Shown one piece after another: positions 1 to 11,816 of a stretch of DNA of 64,000 bases. The position numbers and the translations under genes were made by a program. The notes beneath the pieces are model-generated. The model did not search any database. It worked only from the letters and a program-made list of their open reading frames with translations, and had not been told where the DNA came from. The DNA is taken from contig NC_065536.1 in NCBI RefSeq assembly GCF_932294415.1, forward strand, positions 45,977,854-46,041,853, read 5' to 3'. This stretch comes from Quercus robur. Taxonomy: Eukaryota > Streptophyta > Magnoliopsida > Fagales > Fagaceae. Every line of letters starts with the position of its first letter. Position 1 is the first letter of the stretch.

Positions 1-207
1 CAATCAATTCTCTTTCTTACCTTCGGTGACCACACAGCTCTAGAGCTCATACACTGAACCTGCCTTCCTCCTTTTTTATCATTTTCCTGGCGCCTACAAA
101 TAATTACATCTTGTCCGAGGTCCCTCTTTTAAACCTGTAAGTCTTCTTAAAATCTTTACCACTTTTATCTTAAATTCGTTAAGTTCTCTTCTAAATCCTT
201 TAGAAAA

Positions 208-765
208 ATGGGGAAAAAAAAGAGTCCATTTCGGTGTCTAGTTGAGTCCGAGGAAGGTATTAGAAATTTCCGCTCTAGGTACAGGATTCCCTCCACGGTG
301 GGTATGAGATACGCAGCCCAAGGGGAATGGGTTGACGCTAGGCAAACAGGGGAAGTGTTATTCCCATGATTGCCTTCATAGAAGGCGGGATGACCATCCC
401 CATGGGTAGTATTACTAGGAGCTACCTTAGTTCCTTTAGGCTATCCCCTACCCAGTGTGCCCCAAATATGTTTAGAGTTCTGGGAAGTATAGATGCTTTG
501 AACGAGAGGATGGACCTAAAACTGACCCACCATGATGTGAATTGGGTGTACAATCTCCACCACCTGAAAGGGCAGGGGTATTATCTTAGATCGAGATATC
601 CCAAGGTGAAGCTAATCCAATGCCTTCCCACTTCGAACAAGAACCTAAAGGAGGATTTCCTTATCTTCTCCGGGGAATGGCATAATGGTCTACCATGCCC
701 CACGGTGGAAGGAGTACCAGGTGGGAGCATATTTAGAGATTCATAACATTTGGTTTCTGTATACG

Positions 766-807
<42 letters not shown>

Positions 808-2824
808 TCTCGTGATTCCTACCTCTAAAAACGCTTTGCTTCAATTCAATGGTTCTGTAGATAAACGTTACACAAAGCCCAACCTTAGGTTAGTCAATAA
901 GGCGAGCTTGGATAAGGTATTGAAAGCCGAGATATACGTGAACGAAGCTGATGGCCAGCTCCGGGCAGCACATTTAATCCTCGGCTATACCCCCCTATCA
1001 TCCGCTTTCCAGGCGCCGAAGTACGTTATAAGAGCCCGCGATCCTCGGCTTCACCGTATCAGTGTTGCCTATACAGGGTTCATAGTCCTAGAAGGTATTC
1101 CACTTCCCCAATATACATCCCATACCGGGCCTCTTTTCGTGGCCAAACCCTCGGCAGGAGTCTCTTCATCCCAGCTTACCCCCCGAGAAGAGGAAGTAGA
1201 AGAGAGAAAGGAAGAGGAAAAAGACAAGGAAGAAGTTGTAGAGGTCTCTGAAACCTCAGACGACTTTGGGATTTTTGATCAATCCATAAACTCTGGGGAA
1301 GATCCTGATGAGATGGGGATACAGAGAAAACCCCAAAGAAGCTTGCTGGAGTTGATGGAAGGTCAGCCGGGAAAGAGTGCACCGGTAAAATCAACACAAT
1401 CCCAGGTTCCATCTCTTCCCGCTAGGTCTCCTCCTCCTGCTCCTCGCCAGCCTTCTCGTCAACCTCCTCAGCCAGCTCGTCCTGACGCTGCCGAGTTAAA
1501 AAGGCGCAGGGAGCAAAAGGGGAAGGAGGTGGCAGACATTGGCAAGTCTCGTCCTACTCGCGAGGATGATACCCAACGAGCTGCAAAGCAGCAAAAAACC
1601 AGGCACCAAGTTACGCGAGGCCAAGAGAGATCTGATTCCCAACTTTCAGAGCCACAAGCATGGTTGCCAGCACCTATGCACAGTGGGGAGCCCCTGCGAG
1701 ATGATGCATCTATGAGGGACTTCAACAGCGGCATAGGGTGTCACGTAGCCTCGGCCATAGAGGAAGCCTTATTGCTCCCAAAAGATATGGCCGAAATAAA
1801 GAATATGAGAAAGAATGAACTCATCCTCGACAATAAAAGATACTTAAGCATGGTAAGTGGTTGACTTTTTTGCTCTTTCCTTTTATGATCATTACTCACC
1901 AATATGTACTTTTCACTGACTATAGAGTTAACCCCTTTTCTACAGATTATCCAAAATACTTTCAAGCTGAATGAGATGCTCAATATCTGCTCCAATCAGC
2001 TAGATGATGAAAGGAAGAGACGGACAATGGCTATACAGACCTTGTCCAAATTTGAACAGGACTTGGCCGATGTAAAGAAAAAGTTACATGCTGAAGAGCA
2101 AGCTCGCAAGAGCGCCGAGTCGGCACTAGAAGGTTATCAAAAGCAGGCCGAGGACCAGGGGAACCACTTGCGTGAGGCGAATGCCGAACTGAAGAAGGCT
2201 CAGGAACAAGTCCTAGTTCTTAAGAAGCACTCGAAGGAAACCCAAAAGGTAAGGGAGCGAGCTGAAAAGTCTAGGGAGGAAGCCGAGAAAGCAAAAATCG
2301 AGGCCGAACGGGCAATGAATGAAGCTGAGCAGAGAAGCTATGAGGTTGGTATAGCTGAGAGTGAGGAGGCTTTGAAAGCCGAGGTTCCGGCGATGTGCCG
2401 TATCTACTACGTAAAAACTTGGGATGAGGCCCTTAACCGTGCTGGGGTGGAGGCTTCATCTAAGTTACGTAAGCCAGAGAACGTATTCTATCCTGAGGCG
2501 ATCCGTCCCTCAGCTTTTCTACCCCATCAAGCTGAAACTCCTCCTTCGGTCGTTAACCCCAATGAGGAGGTTTTGCCTTGCAGTTTTCCTCTCTCTGGCC
2601 AGCCAGAATCAGCTAAAGGGGGGATTGCCCCTCCAGGAGCTTCCTCGGACAAGACCGCAACTACTTCGGAGGCAGAGACGGCCTTCCAAAGTTTTCAACA
2701 GGATTTGGCTTCCACAGTCTTGCCAACTGGGGGCGTTACTAGGGATAAAGAGGAAATCACTACTTCGAAGGCAAACAAATCTGCCAGCCAGGCCCTGAAG
2801 ATCCAATTCAAATTGAAAAAATAG
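208..2824 (+). pseudogene. Antisense extra ORF of the Tat element, gypsy-associated coiled-coil protein (fossil)
   Basis: This region runs opposite to gag-pol near the element's 3' end, the place of the known antisense extra ORFs of Grande- and Retand-type elements. The N-terminal part (MIAFIEGGMTIPMGSITRSY, then LSPTQCAPNMFRVLGS) resembles the 'putative gypsy type transposon' domain. A Glu-, Lys- and Pro-rich linker follows, with PARSPPPAPRQPSRQPPQP near 1430. Next comes a long charged coiled coil at about 1965-2340, rich in AEK/AER heptads. The C-terminus is Ser/Thr-rich and ends FKLKK. It is interrupted in a few places. Its biochemical role is unknown. Confidence 0.7.
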
Positions 2825-3180
2825 GAATTTTTTTGTAGTCTAACTAGAAATTTAGTAAGGACTCTCATGTTTATTTTCTTACCGCTCTTGCTACTTTATG
2901 TTATTCTTGTACTTGTTCACTGTGTTTACTGTAATTTGGATGGGTTCATTTCAACTATCTTTTGTTTGCATGGGGCAATTCTACTTATAAACATCGTCAA
3001 TTGGCAATTAAAAATAGATGATAAGCATTAATGCAACGGGGTCTTAGGGAGACGTTTTAGATACGCACGTATTCTTTCCAAAAAATTGCAGCTTTTTATA
3101 AAAGTTCAAAAACTGAATAAAATTATGCCTGCAGTACTTCGATTGTACATTAAATGACGTTCATAGATTCCTCTTTAATA

Positions 3181-3610
3181 CTTCAATAGATGTTATAGGG
3201 CGTTAATTTCCACTAAGTTTGTGATTCAAGGACCTGCCACAACTTAGTTACTGTTCAGCACTTCAATACACATCATAGGGTATTAATTTCCACTAAATTT
3301 GTGGTCTGAGGACCTAACACAACTTAGTTTCTGTTCAACACTTCAATACATATCATAAGACGTTAATTTCCACTAAGTTTGTGATCCGAAGACCTGACAT
3401 AACTTAGTTTCTGTTTAACATTTCAATACATATCATAGGACGTTAATTTCCACTAAGTTTGTGATCCGAAGACCTGACATAACTTAGTTTATGTTTAACA
3501 TTTCAGTACATATCATAGGACGTTAATTTCCACTAAGTTTGTGATTCGAAGACCTGACATAACTTAGTTTCTGTTTAACATTTCAGTATATATCACAGGA
3601 TGTAGGAACA
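3181..3610 (-). repeat. 80-bp tandem repeat array in the element's 3' untranslated region
   Basis: The block 'cgttaatttccactaagttt' or a close variant starts at 3201, 3281, 3361, 3441 and 3521, exactly 80 bases apart, with a partial sixth unit fading out near 3610. The units differ at a few positions. The two at 3361-3520 are nearly identical, which suggests recent local amplification. The array lies between integrase and the antisense ORF. Tandem arrays in the 3' region are a known trait of Tat elements and a proposed source of satellite DNA. Confidence 0.95.
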
Positions 3611-3664
3611 CAGGATGTATGGTTAACGTAGGTTAAAAGAAAAACTCGAATTGAACTACTTTTA

Positions 3665-4850
3665 TTAATAATAATACATCTTGAGATTATTTACATTCCA
3701 AGGATGAAGTACAGCTTTTTCATCTAGGTCCTCCAGATAATAGGCTCTTATTCCGCCTACAAAAGTGATCCGATAAGGCCCTTCCCAATTAGGTCCCAAT
3801 TTTCCCCAATTTGGATTCTTGGTGGTTCCCAGAACTTTTCTCAGCACCAAATCTCCTACGGCTAACGGCCTCAGCTTCACATTACTATCATAGTCTTGCT
3901 TGAGTTTATGCTAGTAGTAAGCTAGTTGAACCATCGCGCTCTCCCTTCGCTCTTCGATCAGGTCCAAAATTTTCTCCAACATCGCATCATTATTGTCCGA
4001 AGAGAATGTACTGGTCCTTAACGTTGGGAATCCAATTTCCAGGAGGATGACGGCCTCAGCCCCATAGGTCATGGAAAAGGGAGTTTCCCCCGTTGAACGT
4101 CGGGGTGTTGTTCGATATGTCCAGAGGACATGTGGCAATTCTTCCACCCACTTCCCTTTTGCGTCATCCAGCCTCTTCTTAAGCCCATTGACTATTACTT
4201 TGTTAACAGCTTCAGCCTGCCCATTCCCTTGAGGATAAGCCGGAGTGGAATATCTGTTTCTTATACCCAGGTCCGAACAGTATTGCCTAAAGGCATTGCT
4301 ATCAAATTGAAGTCCATTATCCGAGACAAGAGTGCGTGGAGTTCCAAATCGCGTGACAATGTTCCTCCAAATAAACTTCTTAACATCTACGTCTCTGATG
4401 TTCGCCAAGGGCTCAGCTTCGACCCATTTAGTGAAGTAATCTGTGCCGACCAGCAGATACTTCTTGTTTCCTAGGGCTTTAGGAAAAGGGCCGACAATAT
4501 CCAGCCCCCATTGAGCAAAAGGCCAAGGGCTGGAGAGAGGGTTAAGAACTCCTCCTGGTTGATGGATATTTGGAGCAAATCTTTGGCACTGATCACATTT
4601 CCTAACGTACTCCTGCACTTCCTTCTGTATATTTGGCCACTAATATCCTTGTGTGATGGCTCGGCATGATAGAGACCTTCCCCTTGTATGACTTCCACAA
4701 ATGCCCTCATGCAATTTTTCTAAGATTGATTCTGCAGTCTCAGGAGGCACACAGCGCAGGTATGGCCCAGAGAATGACCGTTTGTATAACTTTTTATCCT
4801 CAGATAACCAGTACCGAGGAGCTTTCCTCCGTATTTTCTCAGCTTCTACT
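3665..4850 (-). pseudogene. Integrase region of the Tat element (fossil)
   Basis: The segment starts with an H2C2 zinc-binding remnant (HEGICGSH…), then the core with WGLDIVGPF and LVSDNGLQFDS, and a PQGNGQAEAVNK box that holds the third acidic residue of the D,D,E triad. The C-terminal part (LGPNWEGPYRI…YYLEDLD) is the GPY/F-like module of Ty3/gypsy integrases. The integrase is last in pol, just before the 80-bp tandem repeats. It is part of a broken element. Confidence 0.88.
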
Positions 4851-4979
4851 TTCTCTTTGGGCAATATGTCACTTTCAAGGAATTTTAATATGGGATCCAT
4901 CCAGCTCGGCGCCAGATTGGTTTGATAGACTTGGCAAACGTCCTTTTCTGGTGACATGGGGGTATGCAAGTCTTCAACG

Positions 4980-6861
4980 ATGATCAACCGAGGAAAATTC
5001 CGTACCGAGGAGGTGGCAAGGGTTGCCAAGGAGTCGGCGTGGGTATTTTCACCTCGGGGAATATGCAATAAGTCGAAGGACTCAAACTTCATTTGCATAT
5101 GCCTAACCTGGCTCAGATACCCCTACATCCTTGGATCCCAGGCCTCCAATTCTCCTCTCACCTGGCTGACTACCAACCTCGAGTCCGAGAATAATTCCAC
5201 TACCTTTCCGCCCATTTTTTGGACCATACTCATTCTCATCAACAAAGTTTCGTATTCCGCTTCGTTGTTAGTAGCCGAGAACCCTAACCTTAATGACTTC
5301 TCGATAATGACCTCTTCGGGGAATATCAATACTAATCCCAACCCTGCTCCCCGTTGGTTTGCTGCCCCATCCACGTACACCCTCCAAGTGGACCCGCCTT
5401 GTGTAGATATTAGGCCAACTGATTTTTCATCCATGTTGTCTTGCTTGATATTAACTTCTTCTGGGCACTCGGCGAACTCGGCCATCAGATCGGCAAGGAC
5501 TTGGCCTTTCACAGAGGTGCGAGGCATGTACTTGATATCGAAAGCACCTAGAATCGTGCCCCACTTAGCAATTCTTCCGGTGTAGTCTGCACTTCTGAGT
5601 ATGGACTTGAGAGGTAATTGGGTCAAGATAACCACAGTATGGGCCTGAAAGTAATGTGGAAGTTTGCATGTTGCATGGACCACTGCCAAGATGGCTTTTT
5701 CTAATGACAAGTATCTCACCTCGGCCTCATGGAGGGATTTGCTTACATAGTAAACTGGCCTTTGGACGCCACTATCCTCTCGTATCAAGACGAAACTAAC
5801 TGCATGAGGGGCAACCACCAGATAAGCAAACAATACCTCATCCACCTCAGGACTAGACATGATAGGCGGCCTGGACAGGTATTCTTTCAACTGTTGGAAT
5901 GCCACAGCACACTCCTCGGTCCATTCAAATCCTTGCCACTTATGCAATAGACGGAAAAAAGGATGACACCTCTCGGCTGACCTGGAGATGAACCGGTTCA
6001 AAGCAGCAGTCATTCCAGTTAGTTTCTGCACTTCTTTTGGATTCCGAGGTGCTTGTAAATCGTTAATGGCCTTAATCTGATCTGGGTTCACTTCAATTCC
6101 TTTATGGGTCACCATGTACCCCAAGAACTTCCCGGAACCTACACCAAAGGAGCACTTTGAAGCATTCAAGCGTAACTTATGTTTTCTTAGTATCCCAAAG
6201 ATACTCGTGAGATCTTCCACATGCTCGGACACCACTTTTCTCTTCATAATCATATCATCAATATAAACTTCAATACTTCTACCGAGTTGTGGTTCGAACA
6301 TTTTCGTCATCATGCGTTGGTAGGTAGATCCGGCGTTTTTCAAACCGAAGGGCATCACCTTGTAATGGTAGTTCCCAATTGGGGTGACAAAAGCAGTCTT
6401 TTCCTGATCGTCCACGACCAGCGGTATTTGGTGATATCCTTGGAAGGCATCCAAGAAACTCATCCTAGGATGACCCACGGTTGCATCCACCAACTGGTCT
6501 ATCTTCGGCATGGGAAATGGATCCTTGGGTAAGCCTTATTGAGGTCTGTGAAGTCCACGCACACCCGCCACTTTCCAGTCTTTTTTTTTACCACCACCGT
6601 ATTGGCCAACCATTGAGGATAAAAAACTTCCTTGATAGTCCCAGCCTGCTTGAGCTTGGCCACTTCACTCCTAACCGCCTCAGCGTGCTCCTTCGATGGT
6701 CGTTGAGGAGGCTGTCTCCTGGGAATAATGGCGGGATTCACATTGAGTCGATGACAAATGAAATTCGGGTCTACCCCTGGGGTTTCATACGGGTTCCACG
6801 CAAACACGTCTACATTTGCTCGGAGGAATTCCAGCAACCTCTCCTTCTCTTGCAAAGGCAA
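4980..6861 (-). pseudogene. Reverse transcriptase plus tandem RNase H domains (fossil)
   Basis: Reverse transcriptase motifs are clear: KKTGKWRVCVDFTDLN, the MPFGLKNAG block, and the catalytic YIDDM box. After the RT comes the ancestral gypsy RNase H (YYVSKSL…AEVRYLSLEKAILA). A second, archaeal-type RNase H follows (VYVDGAANQRGAG, NNEAEYE, SDSRLV, and near its end RGENTHADSLA). This dual RNase H layout is diagnostic of the Tat lineage. The region is part of a broken element. Confidence 0.9.
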
Positions 6862-6978
6862 CTTAGCCCCAACCTAGAAGAATTTTTCCGGATCACCAGT
6901 AACAATTACCCTCTCCAAATCTTCACGCTCTACCTCATCGGCTGGTACATCCAAGCGTAATGCTGGGGGCTTTAATTG

Positions 6979-7737
6979 CTATAATTCATTGTTGGCTATA
7001 GCCGAGGTTTCTGCTTCTGGCCAATGCTGTATAGCCGCTACTAGGCATTGCCGAGCAGCCGCCTGACTCCCTACTATTTCCAACACTTGGCCTTCGGATG
7101 GGTACTTCACTTTCTGATGCAAAGTAGACGAGACCGCTTTAAGGGTATTAAGCCAAGGTCTGCCCATAATAGCCGTGTACGGAGAAAAAACGTCTACGAC
7201 AATAAAGTCCACCTCCACCACATCCGTACCTGCTTGTACAGGCAGTCTGATCAATCCTTTGGGAGCGACCATCCTTCCCTCAAAACTTACTAGAGGGGAG
7301 TTATAGGTTGTTAAATCTTCTGGCTTCAAACCTAGCCCCTTATACAAGTCTGGATACATTATATCCACAGCGCTACCCTGATCTACCATCACCCTTCTGA
7401 CATCGTACCCGCCAATTCTCAGTGTTTCCACCAAAGCATCGTCATGGGGCTGTATGGTTCCAACCATGTCCTCATCCGAAAAGCCCAGAATCAGGGGGAC
7501 ACCCACCCTGGCTCTCTTCGATACTTGGGAATGCTCTTCGGCCGAGGGTCGAAACACCGACAGTACCCTGGAAGGGCAAGATCCAGTCCTCCCCAGAGCC
7601 GCAAAGATAACGTTAATCGTACCCAGAGGAAGTCTTGAAGAAGCGTCCCCACGCATCTCTGAACCTGCTTGACTTGCCCTACCGCTGGAGTGATGCAATA
7701 GTTGCTTTAATCTCCCTTCTCGGACCAACTGTTCCAA
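6979..7737 (-). pseudogene. Retroviral-type aspartic protease region (fossil)
   Basis: The reading frame carries the retropepsin-like pattern VMVDQGSAVDIMY, where plant Ty3/gypsy proteins have (V/I)D(S/T/Q)GSS-type active sites. Further on, the IMGRPWLN motif marks the end of the protease fold. It lies between gag and reverse transcriptase, the normal order of the family. It belongs to the broken element and is not a host protease gene. Confidence 0.8.
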
Positions 7738-7788
7738 GTGGTCCCATAAATTCCTGCAATTTTCCGTCGTGTGCCCATGATCCTGATG

Positions 7789-9039
7789 CTAGTGGCAATA
7801 TAAGTTCGGGTTGCGCTTCCTAGGCTCTCCCGCTATCTTGTTCGGCCATTTGAAAAATGGTTCATTCTTTATCTTCTCCAAAACCTGCTGCACTGGCTCT
7901 CGAAATATTGCATTAACCACCTGGGTGTCCGCCGAACCCGATTGCCCGACAAAGTCCTTCCGGGGTCGATTACTGTTATAACGGTCCGACCTGAAATCCC
8001 TCATCTCCTGAGGGATCACCTTGGCCTTCCCTTTTCCCTGAAGTTGATCCTCCTCTACCCTTCTATACTTATCTATCCTGTCCATCAACTGGTGTACACT
8101 GGTAACAGGTTTACCCGTCAGGGATTTCCTTAAATCGTGATCGGCTGGGAGGCCAGCTTTGAAAGTGGTTATGGCCACATCATCGTTCTTTCCTTCTATT
8201 TCATTAAACATTTCCCAGTACCTATCCGAATAAGTCTTGAGAGTCTCACTCTTTCACATAGACATAGTCAGCAAAGATCCCAAAGGCCAAGGAACCCTGT
8301 TGTATGTAATAAAGCGAGCACCAAAAACCCGGGTCAGCTTTTTGAATGATTCAATAGAATTGGCCCCTAAGCCGTTGAACCATCTCATTGCCACCGGACC
8401 CAAATTTGATGGAAAGACCTTGCACATCAAAGCCTCGTCCCTGGAGTAGATAGCCATTTTCTGGCTAAAATAGCTTACATGTTCTACTGGGTACGACCGG
8501 CCATCATATAGGGAGAACGTAGGCTGATGGAATCGCCGAGGAAGAACCGCATTGTCTATATTCCTCGTAAAGGGTGATTTGGAAATTTAACTCAAGGCTT
8601 TATTCATGGCATTGTTACCCAAGCCCCTGCTAGGTGGACTTCTGCGCCTACGTCGATGGCGATGCTCCTCCTCATAGGAGAAAGTCTCTTTTGGCGGAGT
8701 TCTCGATCTCCGCCTATAACTAGCTCCATCCGACTCCTCGGATGATGGTTCGGAGCAAGGTGGGGAGCGTTCCCGCCGGGCATGACGCAACTCTCTCTTC
8801 AAATCGGCAATCTCACGTTGCAGATTCCCGTCATGCTTTGCGTGGGAGACGTGACTCTTCCCACAAGAGTGACTTTTAGTGATACGAGTTGTGCGTACAC
8901 TCCCCTCACGACCTTCTTTCCGTTCGGGACTCCTATGGGGATCACCATGTTGGGAGCCCCTTGACTCTGCCTGGTGCGGGTTGGCATCCTCCTGATGCGG
9001 TCCAGCCGCGTAATGATGTGGACCTGCTTCCTCCATCAT
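7789..9039 (-). pseudogene. gag region of the Tat element (fossil)
   Basis: The region starts with a His/Arg/Ser-rich N-terminal part containing RRRRRSPP-like basic stretches. It continues into a capsid-like segment with the conserved plant gag pattern 'AFKAGL' (here TTFKAGL) and the downstream 'LMDRIDKYRRVEED' motif. It is broken in several places and not expected to give a working Gag. It lies directly after the LTR and primer site and is followed by protease. Confidence 0.8.
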
Positions 9040-9078
9040 AAACGTTGCACCGGAAGTCTTTTAAGTTAATACAAGCTC

Positions 9079-9096
9079 TTCCCACAGACGGCGCCA
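9079..9096 (-). other. Primer-binding site, tRNA-Asp-like
   Basis: On the minus strand TGGCGCCGT begins at 9096, two bases after the LTR end. The 3' end of plant tRNA-Asp (…GGCGCCA) pairs with this stretch. tRNA-Asp type primer sites are usual in Tat and Athila elements. Similarity to the tRNA falls off after about nine bases. Confidence 0.7.
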
Positions 9097-9098
9097 AT

Positions 9099-9888
9099 TG
9101 TAAGGACTCAATTTGTAACGATCCCAAAACCAGTCTTGGGTTCGTATGTTAAAAGACCCAAACAATATGATTTGTAGAGCGTGGGCGTCTAAGAACTAGA
9201 TTAACCTCTGTGAAAGTAAACAGATTCAACCTCACGTTTATAGATGGATCAGAGCTGATATAACAATCGGTTTTTCTTTGAAATATATACAGTTCTTTTG
9301 TTTTTCAAGTTTTCTTCCTGAGTCTACTCTTTGTTTTTTTCTATCTTCCGATCCCCTTTTCTGCATGCCCTCCTTTCATGTTATATACCGCCCTCTTTAT
9401 TCCATTTTCACCACACACGTGTAGGTTGGGTTCAGGGGATCTCTTCCTGTCCCATCTAACACCTTCTGGAACCTCTTTCTAGTAGCTGTAAGGCTGCTTC
9501 ATCACTGTTCAGGCATCACTTCCACATTAATGCGGCCAGAGAGTTGGTTGAGAGGCAATTAATGCGGAGGCAACTGTTACCGTAGATATTTGTTTGCCTT
9601 CTCTCTCTCCCACCTTTGGCCCCTTATCCCACCTTGAGTGGTAACGTAGCTCCGAGGTATGTTTGTAACTAGATGGCGTCCTGATCGTCCTCGGACTCGT
9701 ATTGCCGAGAAGGGTTTTGTCCTTGGATGAATACTGAACTCACCTTTCATGATATTCCCTCTTCCCTTCGCTTAGTTACCCCTTCAATCTGATATGGGCC
9801 TCCTCGGGCAGGTTTGCCTCCTCGAATGGGCCACAGGCCCAATTAGCTTGACTTTAATAACTTTAGTGACTGATCGGCCCCCACAACA
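9099..9888 (-). repeat. 5' LTR of the Tat-type element (about 790 bp)
   Basis: Read on the minus strand, the LTR starts TGTTGTGGGGGCCGATC at 9888 and ends ...CTTACA at 9099. That gives the standard TG...CA ends. It sits directly before the primer-binding site and gag, as a 5' LTR should. No second copy was found in the window. The boundaries rest on the TG/CA ends and the neighbouring primer site, not on comparison of two LTRs. Confidence 0.75.
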
Positions 9889-10059
9889 TCAATACACACA
9901 GCAATCACAAAAATAAATTAAATTAAGCGAAATCTGTTTTAAGATTGTTGGATATATTGTAACAATTTACTTTTGTGATTAAGTAAAAAAGAACAACGTG
10001 TAGATCTAATTATAAGCAATAACACAAAAAGATGTGATAGGCAAAAATAATAAATAGAT

Positions 10060-10651
10060 ATTCCTGATAGGGTCGTCTCCTTATACAATGAATAATTTCT
10101 CTTGTGATAGAGAGTGTTAAATAAAAAAAAATGTTATTTCTTAAAAAAATAAAAATAAAAACTACACAAAATGTTATGACGTAAAATCTTGTTTCTCTCT
10201 CTAGGACTCTTTATTGTGCGTATGGAATTATTTTTTTTTTTTTAGAGATAATTACAACATGCTACTAACCTTGCAGCTCGAATCATTTCCTCCTTAAACC
10301 CCCAAGCACTTTGTACATGGGGATGTATCAATTCAGCTACAAGGCCTTTGGCACATGCATGATAAGAGGAATTCAATTTTTTTGAACCGCAATGCCTATA
10401 GACCTTCGTAAAATGAATGATAAGAATTTATAGACAATATATTTTGAATAAAAATCATGATTTTTTTCATTTAAATAATAATCAATAGACCTTAAACTTT
10501 TCACTGTAGTACCGTTTTCCATCAAATTTTGATAATGAAATCTGGACTTTTTTTTTTTGATAATCATGAAATCTGGACTTAAATGCTCTTAAAATCACTT
10601 TAAAGCGCATGCCCCTCTTTGAATGACCCCTTAGGTGCTCCTAACGCGTGC

Positions 10652-10698
<47 letters not shown>

Positions 10699-10700
10699 TG
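10060..10700. repeat. Dispersed repeat, copy A (carries a SINE insertion)
   Basis: The segment matches 16150-16610 in several ordered blocks: 'caatgaataatttctc…gtgttaaat', 'gtttctctctctagga', 'ccttcgtaaaatgaatgataag', 'catttaaa…ataatcaat', and an (AT)n(AG)n microsatellite at the right end. Copy A contains an extra block of about 120 bp (10231-10352) that is a SINE, so the duplication is older than that insertion. The family is not identified and no coding potential was seen. Confidence 0.7.
10231..10352 (-). mobile_element. tRNA-derived SINE inserted in the dispersed repeat
   Basis: Read on the minus strand it has an A-box-like start (ccttgtagctgaattg), the shared body 'ccatgtacaaagtgcttggggg', the end 'gttgtaattatctct' and a poly(A) tail that appears as the T-run at about 10231-10242. 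It is about 80% similar to the plus-strand copy at 11698-11816. It is absent from the paralogous segment at 16.15-16.6 kb, which acts as an empty site. Confidence 0.7.
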
Positions 10701-11084
10701 TCATTGGTTATGTTGTTATGGGTCCAGCTCTAATTTCGGGTAAGAGGTTACTTAATTTTACTTTGTCTACTAGTCTCATCTTTTTCAATAATAAAATAGT
10801 ATTATTTGTTATGTCATTCTATTATGAAGTATTTGTTAGAATTGTTTCTTGATTACTTATTCGTGTTTAAGCTTTTTAGATTTTTAAGGGTTGGATCTGT
10901 ACCATCCTTATGGTTTAGACAAACTAAAATCTCCCTCTTTTTTTGTTTTTGTTTTTTGGAAGTCATAAACTAAAATCATTATGGATTACAAAGGTCATGA
11001 GATAAAATTGTATTGTTAAAGGAAGTACATTTCTATAACTTGTTCCCCTTTTTAAGTCTTGTAAACAGATGTCAAATGTTATAT

Positions 11085-11170
11085 AAGGGTTTTAGTTGCT
11101 TAACAAGTAAAGTCTCTTATTTGTTGAATAAAAGATTGAGGGTTTAAACCAAGCCTACAGTGAAAACAAA
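11085..11170 (+). mobile_element. Possible tRNA-related SINE head
   Basis: The block contains an A-box-like 'tagttgcttaacaagtaaag' followed about 45 bases later by a B-box-like 'gggtttaaaccaagcc'. This is the internal Pol III promoter layout of plant SINEs. A T-rich tract follows at 11186-11210. No target-site duplication was found, so the call is tentative. Confidence 0.35.
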
Positions 11171-11697
11171 ATGGTATTTTAACTTCTTTTTTTTTTTTTT
11201 TTTTTTTTGAGAAGAAAATGATATCTTAAATCATCATGAAATAGATGTTATAGGTTTAAATTCTACCATATCTATCAAATAGGTGTTATATTTCTTTACT
11301 AGAAATATTTTTCTCCCACCACTTTATTATCATTTATCTACTTTTTGGGGAAGAAAATAAAAGCTACAAAAAAATTTTATTTTTATTTTATAATTTGATA
11401 ATTACAACTAATCTCCACAAATTTTTTCAAAGCATGCTAAGGTGATTGATTATAATTGAAAAAATATCACTTTATAAAGGCCCACCATTAACAAGACTTC
11501 TAATATATACACAAATCACAACCAACCACGTTAACCATTGTAAAAAAATGTTATGATTGCATTGCTAGATTTATTAACAAAAGTGATAACAACGCAGTAT
11601 AGAAGACTAAAAAGTGAACTTTTAATGTATATTTTTGTTCAATACTTCGATCATGTTTGGTATTCAGGAATAGATTAGATTGAAATGTTTATTCCTT

Positions 11698-11816
11698 GCC
11701 AAAAGCCTTGTAGTTGAATTGGCACCTCTCCATGTACAAAGTGCTTGGGGGTCTAGGGGGAAATATTTCAAATTACGAGGTTAGAAGCATGTTATAATTA
11801 TTTCTCAAAAAAAAAA
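11698..11816 (+). mobile_element. Full-length tRNA-derived SINE with 15-bp target-site duplication
   Basis: The direct repeat aaatgtttattcctt flanks the insert at 11683-11697 and 11817-11831. Inside are an A-box-like 'cttgtagttgaattggc', a body with 'tgtacaaagtgcttggggg', and the 3' end 'ttataattatttctc' followed by a poly(A) tail. The clean duplication and tail show target-primed reverse transcription by a LINE enzyme. The second copy of the family is at 10231-10352 in opposite orientation. Confidence 0.85.

Larger units (their letters stand above)
1..9888 (-). mobile_element. Ty3/gypsy LTR retrotransposon, Tat lineage (Ogre/Retand-like), truncated by window edge
   Basis: Read on the minus strand from right to left, the order is LTR, primer-binding site, gag, aspartic protease, reverse transcriptase, RNase H, a second RNase H, integrase, a tandem repeat array, then a long ORF on the opposite strand. 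Two RNase H domains in a row and an extra ORF antisense to pol near the 3' end are known hallmarks of the plant Tat lineage. The element is broken: the coding regions carry several interruptions, so it looks non-functional. The 3' LTR is not in the window and must lie left of base 1 if it survives, so the age cannot be read from LTR divergence. A possible target-site duplication starts right after the LTR (tcaat at 9889-9893) but its partner is not visible. Confidence 0.9.

Noticed and set aside
2609-2806. Open frames opposite or overlapping the retrotransposon antisense ORF (for example 1176-1412, 1468-1734 and 2609-2806, minus strand)
   Set aside because: They are shadow frames of a coding-like region and have no domain of their own.
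4130-4474. Plus-strand frames across gag-pol (for example 4130-4474, 4956-5585 and 6481-6960)
   Set aside because: The minus-strand frames there carry clear integrase, RT and protease motifs. The plus-strand frames are reverse shadows.
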